A stretch of 64,000 nt of DNA from Paguma larvata (Eukaryota; Chordata; Mammalia; Carnivora; Viverridae): the NCBI GenBank assembly GCA_030068075.1, contig CM057826.1:59865312-59929311 (forward strand), read 5' to 3'. Every line of letters begins with the position of its first letter. The first letter of the stretch is position 1. Below, in pieces: positions 41,905-54,000 of the stretch. The notes beneath the pieces were generated by a model. It was given only the letters and a program-made list of their open reading frames with translations, had not been told where the DNA came from and ran no database searches. Position numbers and translations under genes: made by a program.

Positions 41905-44900
41905 CTAGAGATTGAAAGCAGGGGAGAGAGAGAGAGAGAGAGATCGAGAATGGAACCAGTCCCGAATGGGCCACAAGGAGCAGCGGTCAGACCAGGCAAG
42001 AGAGATACAGCCCATGCCTGGCTTGGGTTTAGTTTGGCAAAAACACTTTCTGGAATTGCTTCAAGCTTTTATACGTATCCTACGGAGTACTGGCCCCAGC
42101 CGCCACTTACTAGGTGGCCATTACACCCCAGGCTTCATGCCAGGCATTGGAGAGAGAGAGGCTGGTGTAGAGCCTACCACCAGGAAAAGGGCCAGTGACA
42201 ATTTACAGGTGCATATAATAAAAGGAAGAGCCTCTGGGGAAGGTGGGGGAGAATGCCAGGAAGGGGAGCCGTGTGACTGCTGAAACGGAGCACAGGGCAT
42301 GCTTAGGGGATGCTTTTTAGCAGCAGGAGAAGTGAAGCATCTTGGTGATCAGTGGAATAATACTTAGGCAAATGGCGAAGGGTCTGAAAGACCAAACTGA
42401 GGACTCTTTGCTGGCAGGGGAGGAGAAGCCATCAAAATTGGGGCCGGGGAGCTCCCCATCGCCCTCTTGCGATGGGGCGTCAGGTGGGGCCGGCTGGCTT
42501 TGTGCTGGCTGCCCCCCTCCCAGGTACGCCCTCTCTGTGTGAGGCTCCCAAGAAGCCATCTCCTCATGTCTGCCCCTGGTGTAGACTCATGATGAAGAAG
42601 GGTGTTTTTGGAAGGTACCGGATGCCACTCCATCCGTCCCTGGAGGAGTCTGAGACAGGTGGACAGGGGTGGGAGGCAGACGGCCACCCTGGGATCTTCC
42701 CTTTCCTGGTAGGAAAGGTTGAGGAGGCGGAGCGGCTATCCAAGCAGCTCTGCTCTTCCCACCTGGGCTTGCCTGGAACTGGAGGTGAGGGCTGGCTGCG
42801 AGGGGCCTGTGCGTTACGATGAGCGCCAGCCCTCTGTGAGACTAACACACTCGATTCTGGAGGGGAGAGCGTTGCCTGGGCCATCCGGCTGCCCTGGGTT
42901 GTTCTTTAGGAAAAAAGCGTGGGAGGAAGAGCGACCCCATCATGCCAACACGGGGTGGGAGGTGTGTGCCCAAGGCAGACACCGTGTGCCTGCTTTTACG
43001 GGCCTATCCGGTAAGAGGCGTCCCCAGCGACGGGCCCTTGAGGCCCACTCCCTGAACCTTCCTCTCGTCTCCCTGGCCTTTTAAAATCCTCAAGGCGGGG
43101 CCGGGGGGTTTCCTGTGGCTAACCTGCCTTCTTAGCAGTCCTTGGCCAGCAGTATTTCTGGACGTATCTGACCGTGAGCGTCGGGCAGCTCTGGGCTGTC
43201 ACCCCGGGGAGGAAAATCGCGCTGGAACGGGGGATTGTTTATAAGAAGGGGCAAGGCTTTTTTCCTCTGCGAGCCAGGGCCACCTGGGTGGCTGCGTTTT
43301 AGCCCACATCGTCTTTCCTTTGCGGGCCGGCAGTCGTTGCTCGGCACGAAGGGCAGACTGTGTTTCGGGACTTGGGAAGCAGTTTATGGCCATTTTTATG
43401 AATTAGTCCTCAAGTTGCGGCTGACTGAACCGTCCTCATGTCATAGATGTGAAAGTGGAGAAGGCCGGGCGGGGGGCTGGGGGGGGGTGGGGAGAGGAGA
43501 AGGTCATTTTTGGAAGCTTCTGGGCCGGAAGGCCTAGAGCTGGGCTGAGAGCAGAGAAGAGGAATGTTCTGGCTGACAGACATCAAGCTGCCTTTTAAGG
43601 CCTACTTGATGCCTTTGGAGTCAGAGAGTCTGTGCGTGGCTGCTGGACAGGGTGCTCCGACTCTCCAAGGCAGGCCCCTAACAGCGACAAGGACAGTGGC
43701 ATCGCCCCTCTTCTCGGGCTAACAGAGGAGGGCAGGGGGCAACACAGAAGCGATGTTCAAGGCACGTTTGTTTGCTTCCGTCTTTTAGCCACAAGCAACG
43801 GATTGCCCGAGGGGGCTCAAGGTCATGGAGTATATCTGCTCCAACAGCATCAGGATTTCAGCACCTGACTGCACCTGCCACCCTCTGGGGCTCGAGGAAA
43901 AATTGTAGGGGCTGAGAATCTCTCTCTTTTTGGGACTAGCCCAATGCTCTTCCAGCTTCTTGCCCCGGGGTAAGGGGAGGGCTCGCTCGGGAACGTAGAG
44001 GCTGCCTCCTGGCCTCCTTTGCCAGGGCAGTCTGCCTACCAGATGAGCTCTCGGAACCCCAAGGCGGATCCGAGAAGGCCGGCCTAGCCCACACTCTCTC
44101 CTGCCCTTGGCGCTCCCTCCCGGGGAGAAAGCTGTGAGCCATGGGGAGGGGTGTGTGTTAATCTAAGCCGTGTTTCGAGCTGGCGTGGTGCCTTCGCAGG
44201 CTGCGAACTCAGCCCGTGTCTAATGACAAAGCCCAGCTTTCTCAACTGGGTGTCAGCAAGGCTAAAGGATTTTTAAAAATACTTGGAGGGGGACGTGCCT
44301 GGAGGCTGCCAGCGCCCAGGGACAGGGCGTGTGGTAGCCAAGGCAGTTGATAGGGAGAAAGCGGGGCGGGAAGGGGTGAGAGGAGCAGAGGGAAGCAGAG
44401 AGCTTGATTGAAGGGAGCCACTTCAACCAAACGTGAGCGTGTCAGGGTGGACGGGGGTTGGGTTGAGGAATGGGGGGCCATGTGGATTCTGGAGGGACTG
44501 TGATTTCCTCTTCTCGAAAGGGAAAACCAAATTCAGTCCGCATTTCCTTATCTGTGACCAATGCCACACATTCTTAAATGGTCTTCTTGACATTTGGGGA
44601 CTGCCGGGGTCCTTCGTGCCCAAATCGGTTAAGGTGATTAAAGCACGAGTCGGTCAGGTCAGCCCGAAGTTGGAGCTGACGCGCTGCATGGTTGTGGCTT
44701 CAGAAGGGCGGGGGCGGGGGTCTATGGGGAGTTGGAGTTAGGTGAGCCCCACTTCCTGGAGGTCCTGGCTTAGCACGAGGAAAGAGGACTTGGGTGCAGG
44801 CACAGTGAGTGTTCTCAAAAGAGGCCTGGGCTAACTTAGAGGGTGAGCCCCCTGCATTCCAGAGTGGGCTGGGGCGGAGGGCTAGGTGTGCCTTCTAGAT

Positions 44901-47900
44901 GATCGAAGAGGCCTTTGGAAGTAAAAATCTCATGCCTCCGTAGGCTATGTTTCCACGGAGGAGGCACCAGAAAAGCCACAGTGCTTTACTCCTTCTTAAA
45001 GTCCAGGGGGAACAAAAACAAAACAAAACAAAACAAAAAACAAACAAAACATCCCTCCAAAAACCTTCGATTTTCCCAAAGATTTCTCTCCAGTTTTGAA
45101 AAAGGAAGAGTCTCCACGTACTCCAGGAATGTAGTGGTGAATTATAAACGAGTGTCCATCATCCATTCCTGAGGCCGACAAACTGTCTATAGTGGATGAC
45201 AGCGGACTAAGGACAAAGGCGCTTCAGGAGCGTCTCAGCCGTGGGCATTTGTCTCTTCCAGAGGCTGCCTGAAGGAAGGGCATTTCACAGCGCTTTGTGT
45301 AATGGGGGTGTATTTGAGGATAAGGAGGAACCCCTGCTGCATCGGGGGGCCGGTGAGCCTTTGGCGGGTCTAGTGGGGAGAGAGCAGGTCGGGAGCAAGG
45401 TTTCGCCATCTATACTGCCAGTTCCCAACTGGAAACAGTTAAAGATCCTTTAAACTGTTAGGATCGAACCTCGGAGCAAGATCTTTAACCTCTTAGCTTC
45501 CCTTTCGTCCTCTGTTAAGTGGGGATGGCAATCCCTATCTTGTAGCCCTGTTGGGAAAGGTACACGAGATAGTCCAGGAAGAGTCCCTGGCCACGGGCCT
45601 GGCCCGCTCACAAAATGAGAGCTATTATCATTATTGTCACTGTTGTGGAAGCTGCTGCTGCCTTGTTTCCTTACAGGCGTTTGGAAGAATGATAGCTATT
45701 TTAGCAGACACTAGTGTGACTAAGGAAAAGACAACATGATTTTGCTCTCGGTAAGAGCCGCCTGCAGAGACTCACGGCGAATCTTCTAATTCTAACCTGG
45801 CAGCAGGGGTGCTGCCAGATACCTGGAAAGTGACAGGCGATGGTTGGCCTCCGGGATTGAAGCGGTGTGGGTGGGGCGGGGAGCAGCCTCCTTGGTGACA
45901 CAGCTGGGGGAAGGCCACGGGACCAACTAAGGAGCAAGATTTCATAACGGCGTACAGATAGGGACCAACGGGGCCCTAAGTGGCTGAGGAAGGGGCCAGC
46001 GTAACCACTGCCCATGCTTCCTGTTGGGAGCAACTGCACACTGCGTCTTTTATCACTTTGCAAAGTTTAGGATCCACCAGATGGGATTTTTTATTTTTAA
46101 GGAATTAGCTGTCCTGGGTTTATTACTGCATTGCAAGTCTTTAAATACGTGAGTTCAGGCTTACCGCCTCTGGCATCAAGGTGTTTAGCTGGTAAGTTTT
46201 TGACATTGGTCTTGTGTTTCCTCGGGGAGGGCATTAAGGTGTTCGTGAAGGTGAAATGGACCTTTGAGGGAAAGAGGGCTACGGAGGCAGGGGGGGAAAA
46301 AAAAGCTATTGCTGTCAGCTTTTGGCGTTGAAGGTCCGGCTCCTGAGCCCGGCTTTGCCTCTCGCTGTCGGCGTCACCTTCACTGCCCTGAATGTATAAA
46401 ATGGACACGAGACTGGCACCCGGCTCGCAGAGCTGCTGTGAGGACCAAGGAGAAGATTCGCGCGAAGCACCTGAGCACAACGCCTGGCACTTAGTAAATG
46501 CTCAACAAAGGTCGTCAGCCCGCAGCTGTGTGCCGGGGGCACGTCCATGGCCGCTTGGGAGATTCAGAACTGTGGAGATCTGGGCTGAGGGGAAGGCGAA
46601 GCCTCTGTCTGAATCCTACACGCTTCATGCTCAGGAAAGTATTTTCGGTTTCTATTGCTTATGCTTCTGAAACCAATGGTGGAAAAGTTCTTTCGCTTTT
46701 CCTGATGGCCGGCAGGAAAGGGACTCCCCAGGGGAACCAGTGCAGCTTTCCGAGGTGGGGCGCAACCTTTCCCCTCCGACGGGGCGTTCGGCCTCCAACC
46801 ACCGGCCCCTGGAACTCCTCCGGCACCAGCCCGTGGAGCGGCCCCCCTCCCCCGCAGCCCCCGTGGGGGCGGCACTCACTCGTGCAGCAGCAAGTCCTTG
46901 AAGTGGATCATCTCCACCATGACGCGGGTGTTCTCCTGGGCGGCAGAGCACAGATCGTGTTTGAGGTAGCATTCCCGTTGTAACTGGAACACCATTTCCT
47001 TAATGGCCGGGCACTTCCGGCTGATGCAGCCGAATCGGTGCCGCAGAGCGTGGGCCTTGCACTTCAAGGCATCCTTGATGAACGATTTGCCCTGGGAACA
47101 CAGAGGACAGAGAAGGCGGAGCGGGAGAGACAGAAGACACGAGTCCTTGTTACACGCGTAGACGTCCACCCTTCTCGGGCTTACACAGGGTCTTTGTGAC
47201 AACCAAACCTTAAGGCCCTGCCTCGCGCCGACGTCCAGGCAGGTGATGGACTGATGCTACGTCAGGAGGGATGTCTAGAGTGACAGGGTACCCCCGGCAT
47301 TCGGCCAACAAGGATGTTACTTCGGGAGACTTAACGAGTCTGCCTCCTTCCTCCCCAGCGGCTCTACTAGTTTCCCTCGCCCCGGGGCTGCCGCCGTGGC
47401 CGTCTGTCCTTAAGGCAGCCCAGTGTTGGCGGCTTGGTGGCAACTTTTCTGGAACGCAAGGGGACTTTGGCCAGTTGTGAATCCAGAACTGCCAGCAAGA
47501 GTCTTCCCCACGTAGAAGGTGTCTGCTTATCCCAGTCCCACGTCGTTGCTTTTTCCTCCTGTTCCACGAAGGACGCGGAGATCGGGGGGCCATCTGGGGC
47601 TCCTTTTCCGGTCTCCGTGCCTCCCACCGCCCCCAACCCACACCCTGGCCTCCTCCTCGCCTTTAAGGAGGAGCATTCTTTTCCTTTTGGAAAACGATTC
47701 GACTCCTTTAAACTGTTAGGATTACTGCCTCTAAAAGGCCTGCCTGGCACCCTGCCTGGCAGCATCTGGAGTCTGAACTGCCCAGCTGACGGCCCCTCCC
47801 CCACACTCCCTGCCTCGGAGGGGCTAAGGCAGCCAGGCATACATCTGGCCCACAGTTCTCTTTCCTGGCAACCCCATGAGATTGTTCTTATCCTAGAAAG

Positions 47901-50900
47901 GAGACAGCTGTTGGGGGTGTGGAGGCAAGCTGGGGCGTTAGGTCCCTTACCGACCTCTCAGTGCAGGGGGGCATCGTGGGATACCTACCTAGGGACCCCC
48001 CAGGCCCCCATCACTATAGAAACAAGCTGGTATTGGAGAGGTCACCGCTCAGTTTTTAGACAGGCGCGGAAGTCACCGAGGGGAGGAAGTAGACGGGGTT
48101 AGGTGGGAAGTGGGCGGCCAGCCAGCACATTTATTTCAGTTCTTCCTTTAGAAGCAACTGAAATGGCTATAGAGAGGGTCTCATCACTGAAAAGCCGCCT
48201 CCCGGAGGCCCCTTTTGCTCTGACTTTCCAGTGGGAGCCAAAGAGGATGGAGGGGAGGGTGGGCCAGCCCGTGGGAAGTAGTTACAGGCTGAGAACCAGC
48301 TTGAAAGGGACGCTTCGGGCCTGAGAACATACTCCTGTTGGTTGAGAGAAAAAGGAAGATTAATTTATCTGAGGGCTGGGGCAGTCTGTTTTGGGATGCT
48401 TCCCCGACACCCTGGGGGATCGCCCTTCAGCACACATCTTTCCTCCGGATTTCCTATTACGTTTCCTAATTCCAGTGAATCCAGAAGGGATGCTTTATTA
48501 GGGAGCCTCGAGGAGTTCAAGTGTTCTACTCTTTCCTTCCCTGGCTTCTGTTTCCCCTCCTGCCACCCCACATCCTCTGTAGGGCAGGTGGCCAGGCCCG
48601 TCACACCCCTTTCTGGTTCCCAGGCATCGCTCTGCCAGGCTCACTACAGGATGTCAGGAGCCGATGCCCGGTGACGTTCAGAACTCACGCCTCAACTGCT
48701 GGCCTCATCCAAACATTGTCCCCCCACTCTCCAGCGCAGCGGGAGAGGAAGTCGAGGAGACAGAACGACGGGGGGCTTCAGAGAGTGGGCTGGGGAGAAC
48801 ATGAAGAAGGTGAGCCCGATGCCACGTGCCACCAGAAACGTATTTGGGTCGTCAGCACCGGAACCGTTAAGATGGCTTGTTGGGCTCTCGCTGTACCCCG
48901 AGCAGCAATTAGGCTTTTATTTTTCTCCACCCTGGGGATTCTGGGATAGCTGGAGTACGTTAGGCCTTACTAGAGGACTCTGTAGACCTGAACTCATTCC
49001 GAGTTTTCAGGTTGGGAGAGGCGGGTCTGCTACTCAGGAGGAAGAAGTCGGTTACAATTATCCTTATGGCCTGCTCATACACCCGTTGGAGATGCTGAAC
49101 TTCTACGAAGTTTGGGTCTCGTTGATTCTTTCTAGTAGGTGAAAACAGGTCTTGGGATGCATAATTGGAGTCCCTGCCCTTCCCCCCCCCCCCAACCTAC
49201 TATTTCTAACGTGATGGGCCTTGCAGATCGAGTTCTGGGGGGCCAGACAGAGTGTGTCCCCTTACGAGATGGTTGTTATTTGTTACGGCTTTTGTGTTCT
49301 CTGCTAAGAACACTTAGATGATTGTTCAACTTGCTCTCCATCCCGCTCTGCCTGTGTAGACACAGCTGACGAGTGGAGAAGGATTTCACCTCCCGAACAG
49401 TTCAGGAGAGTGGGGAGAGACCGCTGTGCACCAAGAATCTGCATACACTAAAACACACCAGGAAGATCCGCCAAGGAAATCTGTTCGCAACGCCTGCCCG
49501 TGAACATTCCAACCACGCGACGCCAACCTGAAACGTTTGGTGCTCTGTGCGGTTTTTACCTGGGCATCAAATTTTCCAGCGTTGTGCAGAAAGGTCATGC
49601 AAATCCCATGTAAGCCTCGAATCTCACAAGAGTTGTTCTCGAAACATTCGAACACACCACACCCCACATCGCCAGCGTTGACCAAACAGTGCTGGATTTC
49701 GGCTAAAATGAGAATTACATACAAGTGTATACAAGGTTTTCAGCCATGCTGGGGGGAGGGGATGCAGAGAGGTTTGCTGGAAGAAATGTTAGTAATGACT
49801 AAAAGAAAATGTAAGAAGATAAAGTCAGAAATGACTATTGGGGGATCTAAAAAGCCAGGGCAAGAAAATTCCATCATTTAATCGACTTATGGAAATGTCA
49901 CTGCTCGTAAATACTGTATCTGAAAAAACATCAGTCAAACCTACATTACAAACATCACAACCCGAAGTTAGGTCTGAGCCCTCCATTTTTCTTCCTTCCC
50001 ATCTTCTTAAAGTATTTGTGGAAATACTTAAGTTTGAAAGCCGAAGGTATTTCAGCTTCCTAAACCCCCACACAAAAATAAGATTTTAAACGATTAGCTT
50101 GCTCTCTCCCTTCCGTACTTCATCAATGAAATACCCTTCTCTACTTGGAACTTGAAGCTGCTGCTGTTAAATCACAGCCATTTCCTTCCTGACCCCCAAA
50201 TGCCAGCGTCCAAAAAGCAGTTTCATTTCAGCTTTATGATTCAACACCTAAAAATCAAAACAAAATTCCTATTAAGGCAGCGCCTCCAAACCATCAGCAT
50301 TAAAAATATCAGGCTAGGCAAGCTGCGGTCGCGAGATGGCTCAGGAATCGAGTCAGAGGGGGGCTAGCCTGCAGAAACGCAACGGTCGCAGTCAGAGGCT
50401 CCTTTTAAACAGAGATCCGGTGTGAGATACCACTTAATCCCCTAGAATGCCCGCGACCCGGGAGTTCGCTGCCCTCCTTCGCAGAACCTGGCCCTAATTC
50501 ATCTCTCCAAAAGGAGAGACTGAGGGAGTTAACTGTCAGGCTGCCGCCGGTAAAAGCCTCTCTGCCGTCCCTCCCCCCCTCCCCAATTCACCGATTTAAG
50601 CCAACCACAAAATTACATCAGAAAAGTATATTTTGGAAGAAGGGCGGGGTCGGAGTAGATCATCCGCATTCAGATGAAATCTACCGAGAGAATGAGGGGC
50701 GTGTATTTGTTGAGGTCACCAACTACCGAGAATCACGTTCAGTTCTCAGGGTAAGCGCCGGAGAGGGGGAAGGGTGGGCGCAGGTCCTAGGGTGAACCCC
50801 GGCGCCGGCCGGGGGTGCGGGCGCTCGCGCGTGGAGGTGGGAGACTCCCGGATGATCCCACGCGCGGCCCCGGCGCGCCGGGCAGGAGCGCGCGGGGCTG

Positions 50901-51957
50901 CGATTCACTCGCTGCGGGCGTCCCTAATGGGCACTCGTGCATTCTTGCTCGTGCGGTGAGCGCACGCACGCTGTCGCTGGGTTTCAGGCCCCCACGTAAA
51001 GGTGGGGGGCGGGGGGGCCGAGCGAAGGAGCTGTAGGCAGATTTTGTTTCTCTCCCAGGAGCTGGGAAAAGGGCCAGCCCCGTGCCCTGCACGCCCGGGT
51101 CTGCTCGGCAGCATGCCGGGGAGCTGAGAGCCGGCTGAGCAGCAGCAGCAGCGGCGCACGGTTCGGGCCATGTCACCATTTCTTCGTCTGCTGACCTGCC
51201 CTGGAGCAGGAGAAGGCGGCAGCACCTCAGAGGTACGCTTTGAGCCACCTCCCCTCACCCCTCCCCGGAAAGCATTGCCCCCAAGGGGAAAGTTCACAAT
51301 GTAATCGGTCTGGCCTACAAAGTTCTCGGATGTCGGGCATCTTTTGGGGGTTGTGGGGGTGTGGGGAGGAGTGGTCCAATCTCGGCCAGCCGGCTCGGAA
51401 GAGTTCTCCGGGTGCAGGGCGCAGGCCGGCTCTGGGGACCCTCGGTGCCTCCCGCGGGGCGGCCAGGATGGAGCAGGGAGCTTTGCACCGGACCGGAGAG
51501 TCCGGGGCCGGCACTGGCCTGGTCAGACGCTGCCTGTTTCACCCTCGACCCCGGGGAGGACAGCAACAAGTCCTGCCCCAGCCATTTCATCACCCTGCCA
51601 GCACGTGCGGATTCCCGGCGCGCGGAGCCCGGCGCGGACCGCGTCTCGCCTCGCCTCGCGCTTTCCTTTGCACGTCCCGCGCCACCCCAAGAGTTTACGC
51701 TGCCCTAGGTGGCCGCTCGCCGAGCAGCAAAGCGCTCGGGGTGCGCTGCGTGGGCGCACGGGGTTGTCTCCCCCCAGCTCTCCGCCTCGGGGGCGCTCGC
51801 ACTTACCTGTGTTCTGCAGGGACAGGCGGCCTTTCTGCTGGGAGCCCCTGTCTTGGGGACCCTCCGGCGGGTTGGTGGCGTCGGTCCCCCGTGCCGGGTC
51901 GAAGGTGGCCAATACCAAAGCCAGGGTCACGAACTGGCCCAGCCGCTCGGCACACAT
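41502..51957 (-). CDS. STC2: stanniocalcin-2 (four coding exons)
   Basis: STC2 is a secreted, disulfide-linked glycoprotein hormone. It acts outside the cell and binds and inhibits the metalloproteinase PAPP-A, so it limits IGF release. It is also induced by ER stress through PERK-ATF4. The coding sequence joins 51957-51807, 49702-49560, 47091-46880 and 41904-41502 into 302 codons, the length of the human protein. A signal peptide covers about residues 1-24, starting MCAERLGQFV. Asn73 in NNS is a glycosylation sequon. Cys120 in HRFGCISRKC is the residue known to bond PAPP-A, and Cys211 in SFCTS is the dimer cysteine. The tail is His-rich (HH pairs) and ends EYSDIRR, with an SSEWEEE acidic motif suiting secretory-pathway phosphorylation. 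The start ATG at 51957-51955 has A at -3. All introns are GT-AG. No frameshift or early stop is seen, so the gene looks functional. Confidence 0.97.
45470..45655 (-). repeat. MIR SINE (reverse) in STC2 intron 3
   Basis: Reverse MIR text: AACCTCTTAGCTTCCCTTTC, GTTAAGTGGGGATGGCAATC and ATTATCATTATTGTCAC. Confidence 0.82.
46320..46515 (-). repeat. MIR SINE (reverse) in STC2 intron 3
   Basis: Reverse MIR text: TGTATAAAATGGACACGAG, GAGCTGCTGTGAGGACC and GCCTGGCACTTAGTAAATGC. It lies 360 bases from exon 3. Confidence 0.85.
46880..47091 (-). CDS. STC2: STC2 coding exon 3
   Basis: It encodes residues 99-168 and two bases of codon 169, from GKSFIKDALKC to LLLHE. It holds Cys120. The acceptor is TGTTCCCAG and the donor GTGAGT (46879-46874). 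Intron 3 is 41905-46879. Confidence 0.97.
47092..49559 (-). other. STC2: STC2 intron 2
   Basis: Single-copy-looking sequence with a C-run at 49182-49193. No SINE, extra exon or RNA gene is seen. Confidence 0.75.
49560..49702 (-). CDS. STC2: STC2 coding exon 2
   Basis: It encodes residues 51-98, from AEIQHC to KFDAQ, including the N73 glycosylation sequon and Met86. The acceptor is CATTTTAG and the donor GTAAAA. It ends in phase 0. Intron 2 is 47092-49559. Confidence 0.97.
49703..51806 (-). other. STC2: STC2 intron 1
   Basis: The half next to exon 1 belongs to the CpG island. It includes a G-rich tract (51001-51020, GGTGGGGGGCGGGGGGGCCG) and an ATF4-like TTTCATCA (51585-51592). The half next to exon 2 is AT-rich and shows nothing more. 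Confidence 0.75.
51807..51957 (-). CDS. STC2: STC2 coding exon 1
   Basis: It encodes residues 1-50 plus the first base of codon 51: the signal peptide, the mature N-terminus and Arg44. It ends ...CAGAACACAG followed by donor GTAAGT (51806-51801). It lies inside the CpG island. Intron 1 is 49703-51806. Confidence 0.97.
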
Positions 51958-52107
51958 GGTTCTTGGTATAAACCTCCCTCCCGGAGACCTGGATTCTTTG
52001 TGCTCCCCTCCGCCTCTTCCTTCTCCTTGGCCGCTTCCCCTCCTCCTCCCACTCTTCCTCCTTGCTCGCCTTTTCCCTCCTCCTCGCGGCCGCGGCTCGG
52101 ATAGAGG

Positions 52108-52143
52108 TTACCCAGCGCCCTCCCGTAGCTCTCTGGAGAGCAT
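52108..52143 (-). other. 11-codon upstream ORF before STC2
   Basis: An ATG at 52143-52141 (minus) opens a frame MLSRELREGAG followed by TAA at 52110-52108, ending 150 bases before the STC2 ATG. If the mRNA starts upstream of 52143 this is a uORF. The start site is not known, so the call is conditional. Confidence 0.4.
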
Positions 52144-52953
52144 GTGACCAGGCCGTTAGCAGCGCCGCGAGTGCCCGGCAATGGCAGGGATGGTGCCTCA
52201 AATATCCCTGGAAGCTCTGGTGTCACTTGAATGAAGGAGTCGAGCAGGTGTTGTCCCAGCGGCTGGACCAATCCGAGACCCCAGCCCGTTTGACAACACG
52301 GCTGGGAGGCGGGGCCTGAGCCCAACTACTACAGGAGGAAGCGGAGCGCCGCTGGGAGCGCCCGACAAAGTTGCCGACCTGGCGGCGGCCACGCGTTTGC
52401 GTGCGTGTACGAGTGTGAGCGCGGCCGAAGATGCGTGCGCGTGTGCCGATGCTCCAGAGCTATGGCCGAAGGCACTTTAAAAAACAAAAGTGAATCCCAG
52501 CTCCGATTGCAGCCAAAGAAGGGCGGGAGGGGACGGTCTGCGCTGGGACAGCCTTCCCCGCGGTCCCTGGCTCGCATCACACCCGCATAGTGCTGGGAAA
52601 GTTTCCTTTCTCTGTCGTTTGGAATTCAGTGAGCTTCCCAGCCCCGAGTCTTGACAGATTGGAGTTTCCTGGGCACGGTGACGCTGGGGGCAAACTAAGC
52701 ACATATGGGAATTCCTGCCTTTGTGACGCTTTGTATTAAGAAAAAAAAAACACACACAACAACAACTCTCAAACTAGGATAGGAGCAGACGCACTAGATC
52801 TAGGACTTGGCCTGAGCAACCGGCCCATCTTCCCCCTTTCTTTTTGCTCCGATTTGGTGGGCCGTGCAACCCCTAGGGTGCCAGTTCCTCGCCCCTCCCC
52901 CCATCCAGACGGATTCCGGGCTGGGCTGCAGGGATCCAGGTGACCGACTGGAC

Positions 52954-52961
52954 TTGCATCA
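52954..52961 (-). promoter_or_regulatory. STC2: C/EBP-ATF response element (TGATGCAA on minus)
   Basis: TTGCATCA on plus is the canonical ATF4-C/EBP composite site (CARE/AARE). It lies about 1.0 kb upstream of the STC2 ATG. STC2 is an established ATF4 target in the unfolded protein response, which makes use of this site plausible. Confidence 0.55.
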
Positions 52962-53625
52962 TTTCCAGGCGGGTGGCTGTGAGGCCCAGGCAGCCCTGAG
53001 TCAGCTCTCCGCGGAGCATCGCTTGCCCCCGAGGTCGGAGCTTGAAAGGCAACTTTACGCGTCTCCAAACACACTCTTCCATTTTCCCAAAGCGCTACTT
53101 GCTGCCCGGGTCCGGCTGCCTTTTACTCTCCAATCATCGATGGAAATGGTTAAAACAAAAACAAAAGCCCAAAACCAAACCCAGGGAAATTCTCTCCATC
53201 TCTTCTTTCTTGTTGGAGCTTCCTCCGCAAGCGCGGCCGGGGCTGCATCGCCCCGGTTGCTTTCTCTCCCGGCCCGCGGAAGCTGGGAGAAAGTTGGGCG
53301 CCGCTCGGAGCGCCTCTTCCCCCGCTGTGTGTGTACGTGTGCACGCTCACGTCTCCCCGGCGCCGGGGCCGGGGACAGGAACTGCTCTGGGCACCGTCAG
53401 TCCGACGGCGCAGCTCCGGGGGCTCGCGCGGCTGGGGGAGGGCGGGGACGCGAGCGCCGCGGCGGTGCGCCCCGCCGCACGCACTCACCCGGGTTGGCCC
53501 GCCCTCGCCCCTCCCCCGGCGTCCCCACCCTTCTCCCGGAGAACAGGTGAGCTCGGGTACCAGCTCCCACCCCCCACCCCCGCCCCGCTTTCCGCCCGCG
53601 CCCTCTGCGGTAATGCGCCGGGGAG

Positions 53626-53634
53626 GTTTCATCA
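53626..53634 (-). promoter_or_regulatory. STC2: ATF4-type element TGATGAAAC
   Basis: On minus it reads TGATGAAAC, the same core as the nutrient-sensing element known in the asparagine synthetase promoter. It is about 1.67 kb upstream of the ATG, still within the CpG island. Confidence 0.4.
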
Positions 53635-54000
53635 CCCACTGCCCGCGGCGACGCGGCCCTGGGTCTCCGCGGCGGGACGCACTGCGCGCCTCCTCGTTGG
53701 GGCGGCCATGTGACAGGGTTGGGGGAGGGGGTGCGGAGACTCGGGGGCCAGGTCGTCCCGCGGCCGCCGCGGGGCCTCCCGAGCTTCCCTCCAGGGTCGC
53801 GGCTGCGCTCGGGCGTAGGGAATGCGGAGGCGGGAGGCCCGGGTGGCGGTCGCTGGCCGCAGCTGTCCGGCGCGTCGAGCGGCCCGGAGTCGGGAGTCTG
53901 AGAGGAGGGGGTGGGGAGGGCGCCTTCGGAGTGGGCAGTCCACCGTCCCCGCCCGACTTTCAGAGCCCCAATAAATGGTCACTTTGAAGGACCGAGTCTG

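Larger units (their letters stand above)
41905..46879 (-). other. STC2: STC2 intron 3
   Basis: The largest intron. It holds an AAAAC-type run (45012-45050), reverse MIR copies at about 45470-45655 and 46320-46515, and an old repeat-like segment near 43780-43870. No carnivore SINE is seen, nor any extra exon. Confidence 0.8.
50720..54000 (-). promoter_or_regulatory. STC2: STC2 CpG island and promoter region
   Basis: CpG density rises sharply across this interval and drops on both sides, and exon 1 sits inside it. No TATAAA is seen on the minus strand upstream of the ATG, which suits a CpG-island promoter. A GC box (about 52307-52317) and an inverted CCAAT (52268-52272) lie 310-360 bases upstream of the ATG. 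GC-rich text continues to 54.0 kb, so the start could be near 52.2 kb or up to about 53.3 kb. I cannot decide between these from sequence. Confidence 0.8.

Noticed and set aside
51240..52147. 243- and 267-codon plus-strand frames opposite STC2 exon 1
   Set aside because: They lie antisense in the CpG island and overlap the real coding exon. High GC alone explains their length.
51803..52325. Two long minus frames that overlap the STC2 ATG out of frame, first read as overlapping uORFs
   Set aside because: Both begin at TTG rather than ATG on inspection of the bases, so they are not credible uORFs. Only the 11-codon ATG frame was kept.
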